Below, in pieces: positions 1 through 9,409 of a stretch of DNA of 64,000 bases (position 1 is the first letter of the stretch; each line of letters opens with the position of its first letter). This DNA is from Paenibacillus etheri (GTDB lineage: Bacteria; Bacillota; Bacilli; Paenibacillales; Paenibacillaceae): contig NZ_LCZJ02000043.1 of the NCBI RefSeq assembly GCF_001012825.1, forward strand, positions 47,556 through 111,555. Reading direction: 5' to 3'. The translations under genes and the position numbers were made by a program. Under the pieces are notes generated by a model. That model made no database searches. It was not told where the DNA came from and saw only the letters and a program-made list of their open reading frames with translations.

Positions 1-8
1 ACTGGCAC

Positions 9-17
9 TGCTATGAT
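9..17 (+). promoter_or_regulatory. Extended -10 element upstream of secG
   Basis: TGC directly followed by TATGAT gives an extended -10. Any -35 would lie off the left edge of the window. It sits about 80 bp upstream of secG and could be its promoter. Confidence 0.4.
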
Positions 18-97
18 AAAATAAGAATACTGTTTATGTATCGTGATAACCTCAATTACCATAGATAGTGATGCTTAGGCGTAGGAGGTGGAAGTGA

Positions 98-331
98 ATG
101 GATATCTTTTTGAAAGTTATGCTCCTGATTTTTTCCGTCGGTCTTATTGCGGTCGTTCTTCTGCAAAAGGGGAAAAGCGCGGGTCTTTCCGGTGCCATCT
201 CCGGCGGTGCTGAGCATCTCTTTGGTAAAACAAAAGCTCGTGGTATGGAACTCGTACTACAACGTGTAACGGTTGGACTTGCTGCAGGATTCTTCATTAT
301 GGCGATTCTAGCTGCTGTTTTCATTGACTAA
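98..331 (+). CDS. secG: Preprotein translocase subunit SecG
   Basis: Small integral membrane subunit of the SecYEG translocon that assists SecA-driven export. The 77 residues have the SecG pattern: an N-terminal hydrophobic helix (about residues 3-20), a Gly/Ser-rich loop with the family segment [21 protein letters not shown], then a second hydrophobic helix (about 53-74). Length matches the family (about 75 aa in bacilli). ATG is preceded by AGGAGGTG. It lies upstream of rnr, smpB and ssrA, the usual Firmicute order, and is closed by its own terminator. Identification rests on sequence pattern and synteny. Confidence 0.95.
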   Translation: MDIFLKVMLLIFSVGLIAVVLLQKGKSAGLSGAISGGAEHLFGKTKARGMELVLQRVTVGLAAGFFIMAILAAVFID

Positions 332-344
332 AGTACCTACAGTA

Positions 345-387
345 AGCCCTCGCTCTGTTCTGAATGGAATAGAGCGAAGGCTTTTTT
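345..387 (+). terminator. Rho-independent terminator after secG
   Basis: AGCCCTCGCTCT pairs with AGAGCGAAGGCT (one mismatch-type wobble) across a 14-nt loop and is followed by six T. Confidence 0.85.
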
Positions 388-405
388 GTTATAATAAAAG
401 GAGAT

Positions 406-426
406 AAAGCACCTGTAGGTGCTTTT
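406..426. terminator. Short perfect hairpin between secG and rnr
   Basis: AAAGCACCT-GT-AGGTGCTTT is a perfect 9-bp stem ending in T residues. It may be a second, weaker terminator or a regulatory hairpin. Confidence 0.4.
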
Positions 427-674
427 CTTTGCATAGTAGAAAGAATAAGATTCGGTACGTTAGAGCCGTAATAAACTCGTTTTCTTCACTTTTGAATGAA
501 ATTTCGTACTGTGTTTACCTTTGGATAACAGTAACAGGGATGCGCAGGATTGATTTCGTGTATACTAGGGTATGAAGTAGGTAAAGGTAAATTTTACTTG
601 GCACTATTACAGAGCAGGACAAGACATACATATTTGCCAGCGGCTTGGAGCCGCGGAGGGCTGGGGTGACGAAC

Positions 675-3557
675 ATGATAACACAAGAAATATTACTCGA
701 TTTCATGCGGGAAACTGCATATAAACCAATGACCTATGAAGAGCTGGTAAGCCATTTTGCTCTAGAAGATAGCACAGGGTTTAAAAAGTTCGAGGAACTA
801 CTAATTGAATTAGAGCAGGACGGAAGAATTGTACTAACTCGGAATGCACGTTATGGCGTGCCGGAACGGATGGATTTACTGAGAGGCCGGTTACAGGCTC
901 ATGCGAAAGGCTTCGCTTTTCTTATCCCGGATGATCGTGATCATCCTGACGTATATATCCATGCGAATGATCTTAAGGGAGCTATGAATGGAGATATCGT
1001 CCTAATCCGTATTACCTCTAAAAGTCCGTCCGGCGGACGTATGGAAGGTGAAGTAGAACGTATTGTAAAACGTGGCGTGTTACAGACAGTAGGCGTATTT
1101 CAAAACATGGAGACCTATGGCTTTGTGCTGCCTGATGATAAACGGATTAATCGTGATATCTTTATTCCGAAGCAATCCTTCATGGGGGCGGTAGACGGTC
1201 AAAAGGTCGTTGTACGTATCGTGAATTATCCAGAAGGACGATCAGCGGCAGAAGGCGAAATTATTGAGATCCTGGGTCATAAGGATGATCCAGGAGTTGA
1301 TATTCTATCTATCATCCGTAAGCATCAGCTGCCAGAGGCATTTCCCGCTGAAGTGATGAACGAAGCGGACAACGCTCCGGATTCAATCACAGAAGAGGAA
1401 ATTGCTGAGCAGGGACGACGCGACTTGCGCGGACTAAACATTGTCACGATTGATGGCGAAGATGCTAAGGACCTGGATGATGCGGTTAATGTTCAGCGGC
1501 TGGAGAACGGACATTACAAGCTAGGCGTGCATATTGCGGATGTAGGGTATTATGTGCGTGAGAGCTCTGAGCTCGATAAAGAGGCCTATGATCGGGGCTG
1601 TAGTGTGTACTTAGTGGATCGGGTTATCCCGATGCTTCCTCACCGTTTGTCTAACGGAATTTGTAGTTTGAATCCGCAGGTAGACCGCTTAACGATGTCC
1701 TGTGAGATGGAATTTAACGAACAAATGAAGGTCGTGAAGCACGATGTCTTTACAAGTGTGATTCGCACCAAGGAAAGAATGACTTATTCCAATGTTCGCA
1801 AAATTTTGGAGGATGAAGATCCCGAATTGCTGGAGCGCTATAGTCCCCTAATTGATGATTTCCGTCTCATGAAAGAATTAGCGATGAAGCTGCGTGATGC
1901 ACGGATGCGGCGGGGTGCGGTTGATTTTGACTTTGAAGAGAGCAAAATCATCGTGGATGAGAACGGCAAGGCTGTAGATATTGTAAAGCGTGAGCGTTCT
2001 GTAGCCGAGCAGATTATCGAGGAATTTATGCTCGCGGCAAATGAAACGGTGGCTGAGCATTTCCATTGGTTGAAGGTCCCGTTCCTTTACCGGATTCACG
2101 AAGATCCGGACCCTGAGAAGCTGCAGAATTTTATGGCTTTTGCGGCCAATTTCGGATATCACGTGAAGGGCCGTGGCAATTCGGTTCATCCGCGTGCTCT
2201 GCAGGATCTGTTGGAGCAAATCCAAGGGACTAAAGAGCAGACCGTTATTAGCACAATGATGCTGCGCTCCATGAAGCAGGCGAAATACGATGCAGAGAGC
2301 ACAGGCCATTTCGGACTTGCAGCAGAATACTATTCCCACTTCACTTCTCCGATTCGCCGTTACCCCGATCTGGTCATTCACCGCGTAATGCGTGAAGTGA
2401 TTGAGAACGGGGGGGCGCTGAGTCAGAAACGACATGATTATTTGGCCGGCCGGATGCCTGACATTGCTCAGCAGTCCTCGGAACGTGAACGTGTAGCGGT
2501 AGAAGCAGAACGCGATACGGAGCAGCTGAAGAAAGCTGAATACATGCAGGATAAAGTAGGCGAGGAATTCGAGGCTATGGTCAGCAGTGTGACCAGCTTC
2601 GGAATGTTCATAGAGCTGGATAATACTGTCGAAGGCCTTATCCGTCTCAGTGCAATGAGCGACGATTATTATCACTTTGACGAGGCCCATATGGCGCTCA
2701 TTGGCGAGCGCACATCACGGGTGTTCCGTATTGGCGACGAGGTAAAGATTCGAGTCGCCAAGGTAAATATGGATGACCACACGATCGATTTCGAGTTGGT
2801 CGATATGAAACCACGCGCGCCAGGCGAGCATCGCGGCGGTGGTTTTGGAGGCGGCCGCGGTGGCAAAGGCGGCCGTCCAGGTGGCGGCGGCTTCAAGGCG
2901 CCAGCCGGGGGTAAAGGCGGCGCGGGCAGCAAGGGCCGCGGCGGTAAAGGCAAGCCCGGCGCTGCTGTAGGCGCGGGCAAGGGCAAGCCGGGCGCTGGTG
3001 TGCGCGCCGGTGAAGGGCCGCGCGAAGCGGCCGGTGTTGGCGCACCGGGCGGACGCGGAAAGCGGAAGCGCGGGCGTAATGCCGGCGAGGACGCGAGCCG
3101 GGTAGTTACGACGCCGGGCGGAAGCACCGGCGCAGAGCGCGGGGGTGAAGCCGGCGGCAACGCAGGCGCGCCACGTGAGCGCAGCGGCGGGCGAGGCCGC
3201 GGCGGTGACAACGGCGGTGCCGGTGGTGGACGCGGCATCAGCTTCGGCTTTGGCTCCGGCAAAGGCGGATACGGCGTTCCTGCGTCCGAGTCTTCCGGCG
3301 GCGAAGTTCGCGGTCTGGACGGCAGCACGAAGTTCCGCAGCCGTGAGGACCGCGGCGGTAACTTTGGTGGTGGAGAAGGCCGTGGCGGCGCTCCAACAGG
3401 TAAAGGTCGCCGGAAAAAGAAGAACAAAAGCGGTGTTTTCATCGGTCAATCCGTGACACCGGGCAACATTCAGACGTCGGAACAAGCCACTTCTAAACGT
3501 AGTGACACTACAGGTAGCGCTCCAGACGGAGCTCCTCGTAAGAGAAAGAAGAAATAA
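675..3557 (+). CDS. rnr: Ribonuclease R with long Gly/Arg/Lys-rich C-terminal tail
   Basis: Processive 3'-5' exoribonuclease of the RNase II/R (RNB) family; it degrades structured RNA and works with tmRNA/SmpB in mRNA decay. Visible in order: an N-terminal winged-helix region, cold-shock OB domains, the RNB catalytic block around 1440-1500 with [12 protein letters not shown] (metal-binding aspartates), and an S1 domain ([18 protein letters not shown], about 2560-2800). From about 2812 to the stop there is a roughly 245-residue tail of Gly, Arg, Lys and Ala, far longer than the short basic tail usual for RNase R, encoded by DNA clearly richer in GC than its surroundings. The start chosen is ATG 675 behind GGGGTGA; GTG 666 behind GGAGGG and TTG 645 are alternatives. 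smpB and ssrA lie downstream. Confidence 0.95.
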   Translation: MITQEILLDFMRETAYKPMTYEELVSHFALEDSTGFKKFEELLIELEQDGRIVLTRNARYGVPERMDLLRGRLQAHAKGFAFLIPDDRDHPDVYIHANDLKGAMNGDIVLIRITSKSPSGGRMEGEVERIVKRGVLQTVGVFQNMETYGFVLPDDKRINRDIFIPKQSFMGAVDGQKVVVRIVNYPEGRSAAEGEIIEILGHKDDPGVDILSIIRKHQLPEAFPAEVMNEADNAPDSITEEEIAEQGRRDLRGLNIVTIDGEDAKDLDDAVNVQRLENGHYKLGVHIADVGYYVRESSELDKEAYDRGCSVYLVDRVIPMLPHRLSNGICSLNPQVDRLTMSCEMEFNEQMKVVKHDVFTSVIRTKERMTYSNVRKILEDEDPELLERYSPLIDDFRLMKELAMKLRDARMRRGAVDFDFEESKIIVDENGKAVDIVKRERSVAEQIIEEFMLAANETVAEHFHWLKVPFLYRIHEDPDPEKLQNFMAFAANFGYHVKGRGNSVHPRALQDLLEQIQGTKEQTVISTMMLRSMKQAKYDAESTGHFGLAAEYYSHFTSPIRRYPDLVIHRVMREVIENGGALSQKRHDYLAGRMPDIAQQSSERERVAVEAERDTEQLKKAEYMQDKVGEEFEAMVSSVTSFGMFIELDNTVEGLIRLSAMSDDYYHFDEAHMALIGERTSRVFRIGDEVKIRVAKVNMDDHTIDFELVDMKPRAPGEHRGGGFGGGRGGKGGRPGGGGFKAPAGGKGGAGSKGRGGKGKPGAAVGAGKGKPGAGVRAGEGPREAAGVGAPGGRGKRKRGRNAGEDASRVVTTPGGSTGAERGGEAGGNAGAPRERSGGRGRGGDNGGAGGGRGISFGFGSGKGGYGVPASESSGGEVRGLDGSTKFRSREDRGGNFGGGEGRGGAPTGKGRRKKKNKSGVFIGQSVTPGNIQTSEQATSKRSDTTGSAPDGAPRKRKKK

Positions 3558-3602
3558 ATAACGTTTTTGGGCTACGTTTCGTAGCTCTATGATACAAGAT
3601 TA

Positions 3603-3640
3603 AGCACCGCCCCTTTTGATGGGGGCGGTGCTTTTTTAAT
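3603..3640 (+). terminator. Terminator after rnr
   Basis: AGCACCGCCCC pairs with GGGGCGGTGCT around a short loop and is followed by a T-run. Confidence 0.9.
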
Positions 3641-4234
3641 TTTTTTTTCATCTCAAGTGTGAAATTCTTCTGACCGAGACTATAGGCTATCACAAGTTTG
3701 TTTAGTACTAGTCAGAAGCTTTGTGACAGCGCAGTTTTGTCAATATGATATATGAATTGGAGCAAAGTGACCAATATTATCACGATGCTTATTTTAATTG
3801 CACTTTGTACATCTAAATCTGACCAGTATCTTCAAAACGGCATGATTTCAAGTTTTTAACTGCAGAAAGTACAATTAAACAACCTTCGAGCGTCTAAATA
3901 AGCTGAATAGATGTAATAAGTACATTTATATAGTTTTATCGTTAGCGTCGGGGGGATAGAGAACGAATTGAATTGGTTAAGAGGCGATTGTGTTTATGGG
4001 CAATATCGCAACACAAACGTCCATTTCGTAAACAAATGTAATTAAAGTTAACTATTGGGTAATCTTACTGACAAACAGTTGTCAAAATGGATGAGATAGG
4101 ATTACCTGATCCTTCCTTGCGTACAATCGATTCCATTTGTTACAATATAGATCAGACGTTCGATGACTATGTCGGTTAAGATTAGAGAGACATGGTTCCT
4201 TTAACTTATGAATATGATTCAAGGAGTGATTCTC
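3641..4234. other. AT-rich intergenic region between rnr and smpB
   Basis: About 590 bp with no convincing gene on either strand. Open frames here are short and lack ribosome binding sites. The smpB promoter is probably inside, but no strong -35/-10 pair is evident. Confidence 0.6.
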
Positions 4235-4714
4235 ATGGGTAAAAAAGCAGACGGGAAAGTACTTGCCCAGAACAAAAAAGCTTCCCATGATTATTTTATC
4301 GAGGATACTTATGAAGCTGGCTTGGTGCTGACAGGCACAGAGATCAAGTCGCTGCGTAATGGCCGCGCTAATATTGGAGATGCTTTTGCTACGATCCGTA
4401 ACGGTGAGATTCAGATTCACAACATGCATATCAGCCCTTTTGAACAAGGTAATCGTGCTAACCCTACTGACCCGACTCGCACACGTAAATTGCTAATGCA
4501 TAAGGAGCAAATTCATAAACTGCTGGGCTTGTCCAAGCGGGATGGATTTACGATTGTGCCACTTAAGGTTTACGTGCGAAATGGCTATGCGAAGCTATTG
4601 ATTGGTCTTGGTAAAGGTAAGAAGGAGTACGATAAACGTGACTCTGCTGCTAAGCGTGATGCTCAGCGTGATATCCAGCGTGTATTGCGTGAGAAGCAAA
4701 AGATCGCCAGATAA
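4235..4714 (+). CDS. smpB: SsrA-binding protein SmpB
   Basis: RNA-binding partner of tmRNA, needed to load it on stalled ribosomes for trans-translation. The 159 residues show the SmpB core: [17 protein letters not shown], the [16 protein letters not shown] motif, HISPFEQGN, and the basic C-terminal tail [22 protein letters not shown] 4235 has AAGGAGTG seven bases upstream; an upstream in-frame ATG at 4208 lacks a site. It directly precedes ssrA, as in many Firmicutes. Confidence 0.97.
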   Translation: MGKKADGKVLAQNKKASHDYFIEDTYEAGLVLTGTEIKSLRNGRANIGDAFATIRNGEIQIHNMHISPFEQGNRANPTDPTRTRKLLMHKEQIHKLLGLSKRDGFTIVPLKVYVRNGYAKLLIGLGKGKKEYDKRDSAAKRDAQRDIQRVLREKQKIAR

Positions 4715-4796
4715 TCTAGGTGTAGTAGACGATTCAAATGAGTTCCAGTTTCCACCTTCAATTCCTTTAACCCACGTGTTAAAGTATTGATAAATG

Positions 4797-4805
4797 TGCT
4801 ATACT
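4797..4805 (+). promoter_or_regulatory. Extended -10 promoter upstream of ssrA
   Basis: TGC followed by TATACT forms an extended -10 with no good -35. It would start transcription about 100 nt before the mature tmRNA 5' end, leaving a leader that must be processed. Confidence 0.45.
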
Positions 4806-4912
4806 GAGTAAGTAAGATTATTGCTTCGTTACAGACTTCTTGAAGAAGAAGCTGTGGATTGGATCTCTCTTGCTTGGAAGATCCGCTTGATCCGAAGCGC
4901 CCTTTTTAATGA

Positions 4913-5274
4913 GGGGCCGTTCTTGGATTCGACGGGGGTAGTTCGAGCATGAGTAGCGAGTAGTGGGGACGCGTCCGCTTCATCAACGCTAAAGCCTATT
5001 AAACGGCAAACAACAAAACAACTACGCTTTCGCAGCCTAAGAAACTGCGCGCGTGCTTCTACCCTGCATCGCCCATGTGACAGGGATAGGGGCTAACAAG
5101 TAGTGGGATACGCCGTCTGGTCTCCGCCTGGGGTCAACGGAAGAAGATAATCAGGCTGACCCAACGTATAGCCGGTTACGGGGCGATACTCGGGTGACAT
5201 CAAAACTGTGACTACACTCGTAGAAGCTTATGTGCCGTTATCTTCGGACAGGGGTTCGACTCCCCTCGGCTCCA
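4913..5274 (+). ncRNA. ssrA: Transfer-messenger RNA (tmRNA)
   Basis: Ribosome-rescue RNA acting with SmpB. The 5' end GGGGCCG pairs with CGGCTCC at 5267-5273 (7-bp acceptor stem with one G-U); A5274 is the discriminator and CCA is not fully encoded. The GGTTCGACTCCC T-arm is at 5252-5264. The mRNA-like part encodes GKQQNNYAFAA from GGC 5005 to TAA 5038-5040, a typical bacillar tag ending in an -AA degradation signal. The tmRNA end is followed by CATATGGAG, so that CTCCATATGGAG forms a 12-bp palindrome across the 3' boundary. Parts of this 3' end recur downstream (see findings). Confidence 0.96.
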
Positions 5275-5286
5275 TATGGAGTAAAA

Positions 5287-5322
5287 GTAAAAGACACCCC
5301 TAAAGGTGTCTTTTTTACTTTT
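5287..5322 (+). terminator. ssrA terminator
   Basis: AAAAGACACC pairs with GGTGTCTTTT around CCTAAA-type loop bases, with flanking AAAGTAA/TTACTTT extending the stem. The same AAAGACACC/GGTGTCTTT hairpin reappears behind several ssrA-3' remnants. Confidence 0.9.
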
Positions 5323-5476
5323 AAATATTTTTTAAAAAATGGTTAGTCAGCTTGTTATCATAATAGATTAACCTGCTACTATTTGTATTCTCATTATCTT
5401 GAATTTTGCCGCATGAAAATCGCTGGATGTAGGTGAAAAGAAGGGGGAGAGATTTCCTGTTCATTTAAGTGTTATG

Positions 5477-6277
5477 CTATTGGTAATCATTGAATGTAAT
5501 AGGAATGGATCCAATTAAAATCACTGCATTCTTATCACTATATTTCTGAAACCATAATACTTCAAAGGTTAAGGAATTTACATGCAGTTTAGTGAACTCG
5601 CTCTTAGGAAAACTCAGGCCCAATTTAAATGTGGCTAAAGTATCACTAACACTGACTTGTTCAAAATCAATAGTCTTACGTAGAGAAATTAAATCATCAG
5701 GAAGAATTATATCAACATCTTGCTCCGCACTTTTCTCTTTGTAATTAAATTGAGCAGAATAAGTGATTTTGCCTAATTTATTTTGGAAATTTCCTGAATC
5801 AAGGAACTTAAGTTTGTTTTCGGGTATATTTTCTTGTGATATATACTTTTGTAAAATGTATTGACCCGTATTAATTATAACAGTTCTTCCATTATCAAGA
5901 GTTAGTTGTGCTTTATTAAAAGAAGGTATAAATTCATTCAAAGTAAAGTAAAGTTTGTTATCAAGAATGTTAGGAGAATTAACAGTAGTTTTATTGGTGA
6001 CCTGCTCATTATCTTGAATAAGAGAAATTTCTTTAATATTCATATTGTCTACAGAATATGGTAGGAAAAGAGTGATTTTTTTATTAGCCGTTGTGGGGCT
6101 CTCCACAAACAGAAGATAATTTGATTCATTAAGTGTATATGATTGAATCTTTTTAAGAATAGTATCTTCAACTTGATCTTTTTTTGTAATATTTTTCTGC
6201 GAAGTGCAAGACACAGCTATAAATACAATTAGAACTAGAGACATTATAGTAAGTAAACGTTTCAATAGCGCACACAT
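5477..6277 (-). CDS. Predicted lipoprotein of unknown function
   Basis: A 266-residue protein with a lipoprotein signal: a basic start, the hydrophobic stretch LLTIMSLVLIVFIAV, and a lipobox-like AVSC, after which a polar, Lys/Asn-rich extracytoplasmic domain follows. I do not recognise the family. The ATG start at 6277 has AAGG too close to it; TTG 6265 (MKRLLTIMSL...) is an alternative that gives a cleaner signal peptide. It is AT-rich compared with rnr/smpB, and lies with the next gene on the minus strand between ssrA and the first ssrA-3' copy, so it is probably acquired cargo. Confidence 0.65.
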   Translation of the reverse strand: MCALLKRLLTIMSLVLIVFIAVSCTSQKNITKKDQVEDTILKKIQSYTLNESNYLLFVESPTTANKKITLFLPYSVDNMNIKEISLIQDNEQVTNKTTVNSPNILDNKLYFTLNEFIPSFNKAQLTLDNGRTVIINTGQYILQKYISQENIPENKLKFLDSGNFQNKLGKITYSAQFNYKEKSAEQDVDIILPDDLISLRKTIDFEQVSVSDTLATFKLGLSFPKSEFTKLHVNSLTFEVLWFQKYSDKNAVILIGSIPITFNDYQ

Positions 6278-6340
6278 CCTTGTTTAATATTAAAAGAGAA
6301 GCCACTTTACTTAAAGTGGCCACCACTCTGTTCATTCTAT

Positions 6341-6979
6341 TTAGTGAGGAATAGGATTACACCAGAACCAAAACTCAGAGCCTCCATTTAAATCAATGCT
6401 CGAAGAACGGAATGTTTCGATGATCCATGCAGTATCGTAATATACATAATTACGCTTAATGGTTTTTACAGCACTTTTTAAAGAGTAAACATGATATCCT
6501 TCAGTAGTAAACTCTTGAGTGAATGTTTTGGAAAAAGTCTGTCCTACAGCTAAACTCATGGATGCCTTTGCAACAGCAGAAAACCAATATTCAAGGCTGC
6601 CAGTTAATGTTGTGGTTAATGAAGAGCTTGTTTGAAGGGTGATTTTAATTTTACTATCAGAATCATTGTTGTAAGTATCCATATTTTGTCCTGAATAATA
6701 TGTCTCTGATCCTTCCATAATCGAGGTGTTTGTAGGTGTAGCTAATAATGAAATGCGATTACTAACAGAGGGCTCAGAAGTCTGTTCTAGATCTTCTTGT
6801 GAGGCGTAGGGGGCGTAGAGGATACCATCAATGTATAACCTGCCATCTTCATCATATGTTTCAACAGGTGCTCTAAAGTGTCCGGTAACCTCAGTGTCTT
6901 CTGATGCTGCAAAAGCAGATGTAGAGATTGCACTTGATAATAACAATGCTCCCAGCAAGATTTTGGCTGTTTTTTTCAT
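6341..6979 (-). CDS. Secreted protein of unknown function
   Basis: 212 residues with a clear Sec signal peptide (MKKTAKILLGALLLSSAIST, predicted cleavage after AFA). The mature part is Ser/Thr-rich and aromatic (SLTTTLTGSLEYWFSAVAKA, ETFRSSSIDLNGGSEFWFWC) with no motif I can assign. It is upstream of the lipoprotein gene on the same strand with a 63-bp gap, so the two may be co-transcribed. No convincing ribosome binding site is seen before the ATG. Composition suggests transfer. Confidence 0.65.
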   Translation of the reverse strand: MKKTAKILLGALLLSSAISTSAFAASEDTEVTGHFRAPVETYDEDGRLYIDGILYAPYASQEDLEQTSEPSVSNRISLLATPTNTSIMEGSETYYSGQNMDTYNNDSDSKIKITLQTSSSLTTTLTGSLEYWFSAVAKASMSLAVGQTFSKTFTQEFTTEGYHVYSLKSAVKTIKRNYVYYDTAWIIETFRSSSIDLNGGSEFWFWCNPIPH

Positions 6980-7439
6980 AATAACAACTTCGTTATCAAT
7001 ATTTGGTCGGCCAACCCGTTACCAAATATATCATATATACCAAAAAATACATCTATTTTTTTATTTGGATTATATTAAATATTTTAGGCGTTTTTGAGGG
7101 TTTCTCAATACGAAAGCGTTCAGTCTTCACTGATACTCCATATGAGCCGAGGGAGGACTTGAAGTCCAAAATCACATGTATCCAGTTTTACATCCTTTAA
7201 AAATTTTCCATTCAACTAATACTATCCATTCTTTGAAACAATCTATTAAAAATACTGATTAAAATTACCTTTAGGGTGTTTTTTCGTTTTAGGTTAGTTT
7301 TTGGAGTTGAAGAAATGCGTGACGACTAACATTTTTAACTATTAGGTCTTGAAGAATGAGCAGGAAAACCATAAGAATTTAAAGGCAAACCTATCAAACG
7401 CAAGGTATGACTAGTTTGAACCTGAATCGTTCTCCTAGA

Positions 7440-7745
7440 CAACCAAAAAACTTACGGAGGAACAACGTCGTCAGTGAGCCTCGATGCTCGAACAGCAACA
7501 GCCCGCAAATTTGAAGCCCGGTACACCTAGACTCTTTCGTCGCCGAGTGGATCAAACGGTAATTTGGTGTCATTATGAGCGTTCCAGGATCAGTGCACGG
7601 ATAAACTAACCTATACGCTTACCAATACCAACGAAGAGGCTCAAGCATTTTTAAAAAAGCAAACCCTCACAGCTCAAGAAGCAGGTGGAGGCTTAAAAGA
7701 TCGATCATTTGCTCTTTGAAGACGAATCCATGATTCACTCTTATT
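7440..7745 (+). pseudogene. IS630-type transposase remnant
   Basis: Scattered frames read LTEEQRRQ (about 7452), TYTLTNTNEEAQAFLKKQ (about 7610-7670) and DHLLFEDESMI (about 7700-7735). The last is the DDE-motif neighbourhood of IS630-family transposases. Frameshifts and stops separate the pieces, and the element ends are not visible. It lies between ssrA and the first ssrA-3' copy. Confidence 0.5.
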
Positions 7746-7832
7746 AAGCAAATCATCTCTCTAGCTTTGTAAGGCTTATGATCACGCATGAAAGTTATAG
7801 ATTAGTTGTTTAAGAAAGCATGGATTCTATAC

Positions 7833-7900
7833 ACTGTAACTACACTAGTAGAAGCTTATGTGCCGTTATCTTCGGACAGGGATTCGACTCCCCTCGGCTC
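7833..7900 (+). repeat. ssrA 3'-end copy 2 (putative att site)
   Basis: 68 bp matching the tmRNA 3' end from ACTGTGACTACACTCG to CCCCTCGGCTC with three substitutions. The final CA of the acceptor is lost. Interpreted as an attachment-site scar of an element that integrates into ssrA. Confidence 0.85.
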
Positions 7901-7913
7901 AATACCCTTCCAT

Positions 7914-7951
7914 TGCAAAAAGCATCGATCCACTAGATCGGTGCTTTTTGT
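7914..7951. terminator. Terminator after ssrA copy 2
   Basis: AAAAAGCATCGATC pairs with GATCGGTGCTTTTT (one mismatch), T-rich on both strands; it could serve either direction and may close the minus-strand CHRD gene. Confidence 0.7.
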
Positions 7952-8036
7952 ATGTGGATAGCAGATTGATTCTGCGACCAGCGTGAAGGTACTTTCTACG
8001 TGAGGAACACGTTTATTTCAATTATTCATGTACAAT

Positions 8037-8447
8037 TTACGAAGTAACTTGGCCGCGGATTTCTCCATTTGGATTTTGTATGGTGTGTACATTGACATAA
8101 GCATTGCCTCTTTCAAATTCACGGACTAGATCGCGGATCGTCTTTCCATCTAGAGGGCCGATTAAATCATTACGAGTCAGAGTCCCGCGAATAACTCCTC
8201 GTCTTACAGAAATTCCAAATTTCGACGGGCCGAATAGAAAGGCGACTATAGGACCGTTTTCATTTCTTCGTCCAAGATGAATATGGGCTTGGGTTACTCG
8301 GTTTATATTTCGGATGACAAGTCTAAAAAATAATTTATCACCAGCACGGTTAAGCTGAATAATAGTATTTCCAGTAGAAATTGTCCTTACAGGTGGTACT
8401 TCGTTTCTTCCTTTCAAGAAAGCCCTAAACGTTTTGATATTCCTCAC
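8037..8447 (-). CDS. CHRD domain-containing protein
   Basis: The 136 residues are a nearly complete CHRD (chordin-like) domain: FLKGRNEVPPV at the start, then AHIHLGRRNENGPIVAFLF in the middle, and the closing signature YVNVHTIQNPNGEIRGQ. CHRD proteins are usually exported, but no signal peptide is visible here, so location and function are unknown. The GTG start is the only one after an upstream stop, with GAAGAGG almost abutting it. The gene forms a 0.6-kb cassette by itself between two ssrA-3' copies and two terminators. Confidence 0.8.
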   Translation of the reverse strand: MRNIKTFRAFLKGRNEVPPVRTISTGNTIIQLNRAGDKLFFRLVIRNINRVTQAHIHLGRRNENGPIVAFLFGPSKFGISVRRGVIRGTLTRNDLIGPLDGKTIRDLVREFERGNAYVNVHTIQNPNGEIRGQVTS

Positions 8448-8537
8448 CCCTCTTCGTTGATACGGTTATTCTATTCCGTATGGAAGGAGAGGATTGTTCA
8501 ACCGTCTAGGGTTTGATTAATTTTTTGTAAATGAATA

Positions 8538-8632
8538 GGGCGATACTCGGGTGACATCAAAACTGTGACTACACTCGTAGAAGCTTATGTGCCGTTATCT
8601 TCGGACAGGGGTTCGACTCCCCTCGGCTCCAT
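8538..8632 (+). repeat. ssrA 3'-end copy 3 (95 bp identical; putative att site)
   Basis: Identical over 95 bp to ssrA 5181-5275 by direct reading, from GGGCGATACTCGG to CTCGGCTCCAT. It is immediately followed by a terminator and then an integrase remnant, the layout expected at the int-proximal end of an ssrA-integrated element. Confidence 0.92.
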
Positions 8633-8634
8633 CG

Positions 8635-8662
8635 AAAACCCCGCTCCCAGAGCGGGGTTTTT
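8635..8662 (+). terminator. Terminator after ssrA copy 3
   Basis: AAAACCCCGCTC pairs with GAGCGGGGTTTT, followed by T residues. Confidence 0.85.
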
Positions 8663-8742
8663 ACGTCTATAGATAGAAAATGTAGTCCAAATGTAGTCCG
8701 GACTATTTTGGCTACCCTATTGCTAGGGGGATCAGTAGTCCA

Positions 8743-8915
8743 TTGTCCTCGGAAGCTGAAGCACAGAAACTGCTAAATCAATTCGAATATAACCAGCAGC
8801 GCAATTTATTGGTACAGACTATAAAGATGACGCTCTCTGAATTTCTGGAGCATTGGATGGAAAAATACGTTAAATATACTGTGAAGAGACAACCACTTAA
8901 GGATATAAGAATATT
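8743..8915 (+). pseudogene. Tyrosine-integrase N-terminal remnant
   Basis: The readable frame gives AEAQKLLNQFEYNQQR then MTLSEFLEHWMEKYVKYTVK, matching the end of the arm-binding region and the start of the core-binding (SAM-like) domain of phage-type integrases. The frame continues only as unrelated residues after about 8905, where an IS3-type remnant in the opposite strand begins, so the catalytic domain is gone. Position right behind the ssrA copy at 8538-8632 suggests it once drove integration into ssrA. Confidence 0.65.
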
Positions 8916-9312
8916 ATCGAGCCTCCAGCTTGGCCTGCTTCTCTTCGAGCGTAAGCTCCCGTTTAAGAGGTCTTCCTGATGCTGGGCTTCTTGTATCCTG
9001 CAAACCTAAGATTCCGTTTTCCTAGTAGCTCGCACGCTATCTCTTTCCTGAGGATTCAACTCTTTGGATTCCAATGATGGTTACGTCAAAACCACATTCT
9101 TCAAATAATTCTCTCGGCAGCTTGCCCATGTTATTCTCTGAGATAAACAATTGCTTAAACGCATCCGTATACGTAATTGCCTTTGAAGACATGTTCCTCA
9201 CATAAGGATTGTTAGTTAACTGCTTGATTTCTTTATCTGTGAACATTTTCTTGCTATAAACAAAAATACCCTACCGAGAGACTTTTTAAAAGTGTCTACT
9301 CGATAGGGTACA
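8915..9312 (-). mobile_element. IS3-family remnant (OrfA helix-turn-helix protein, broken)
   Basis: On the minus strand an ORF from 9246 encodes MFTDKEIKQLTNNPYVRNMS ... FEECGFDVTIIG ... VESSGKR, then stops at 9037. Further on, the same reading has NGILGLQDTR, SGRPLKRELTLEEKQAKLEA with an in-frame stop in between. This is the N-terminal OrfA type seen in long IS3-family transposases. The upstream end at 9312 reads TGTACCCTATCGAGTAGACA, an IS-like 5'-TG terminus. The OrfB transposase is absent; the break is at the junction with the integrase remnant. Confidence 0.7.
9268..9312. repeat. Inverted repeat at the IS3 remnant end
   Basis: TACCCTA-C-CGAG and CTCG-A-TAGGGTA form an interrupted inverted repeat around 20 bases. 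It may be part of the IS terminal region, and it could also act as a hairpin. Confidence 0.5.
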
Positions 9313-9409
9313 GTTTAATGCAGTGGAGCTGAGCTGTTTCTATTCAATTGCAGCTGCAGCCTGCATGATGAAAGGGAGAGAAAGGGCATTTGCAGATGCT
9401 GTAATCCAG

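Noticed and set aside
1878-2690. 270-aa minus-strand ORF inside rnr
   Set aside because: Antisense shadow of the RNB and S1 coding region, without start signals.
2672-3485. Long minus-strand and alternative-frame ORFs (about 256 aa) within the 3' part of rnr
   Set aside because: Pro/Arg/Ala-rich shadows created by the GC-rich low-complexity tail of RNase R; no ribosome binding sites.
7003-7200. 65-aa plus-strand ORF after the secreted protein gene
   Set aside because: AT-rich chance frame with no ribosome binding site.
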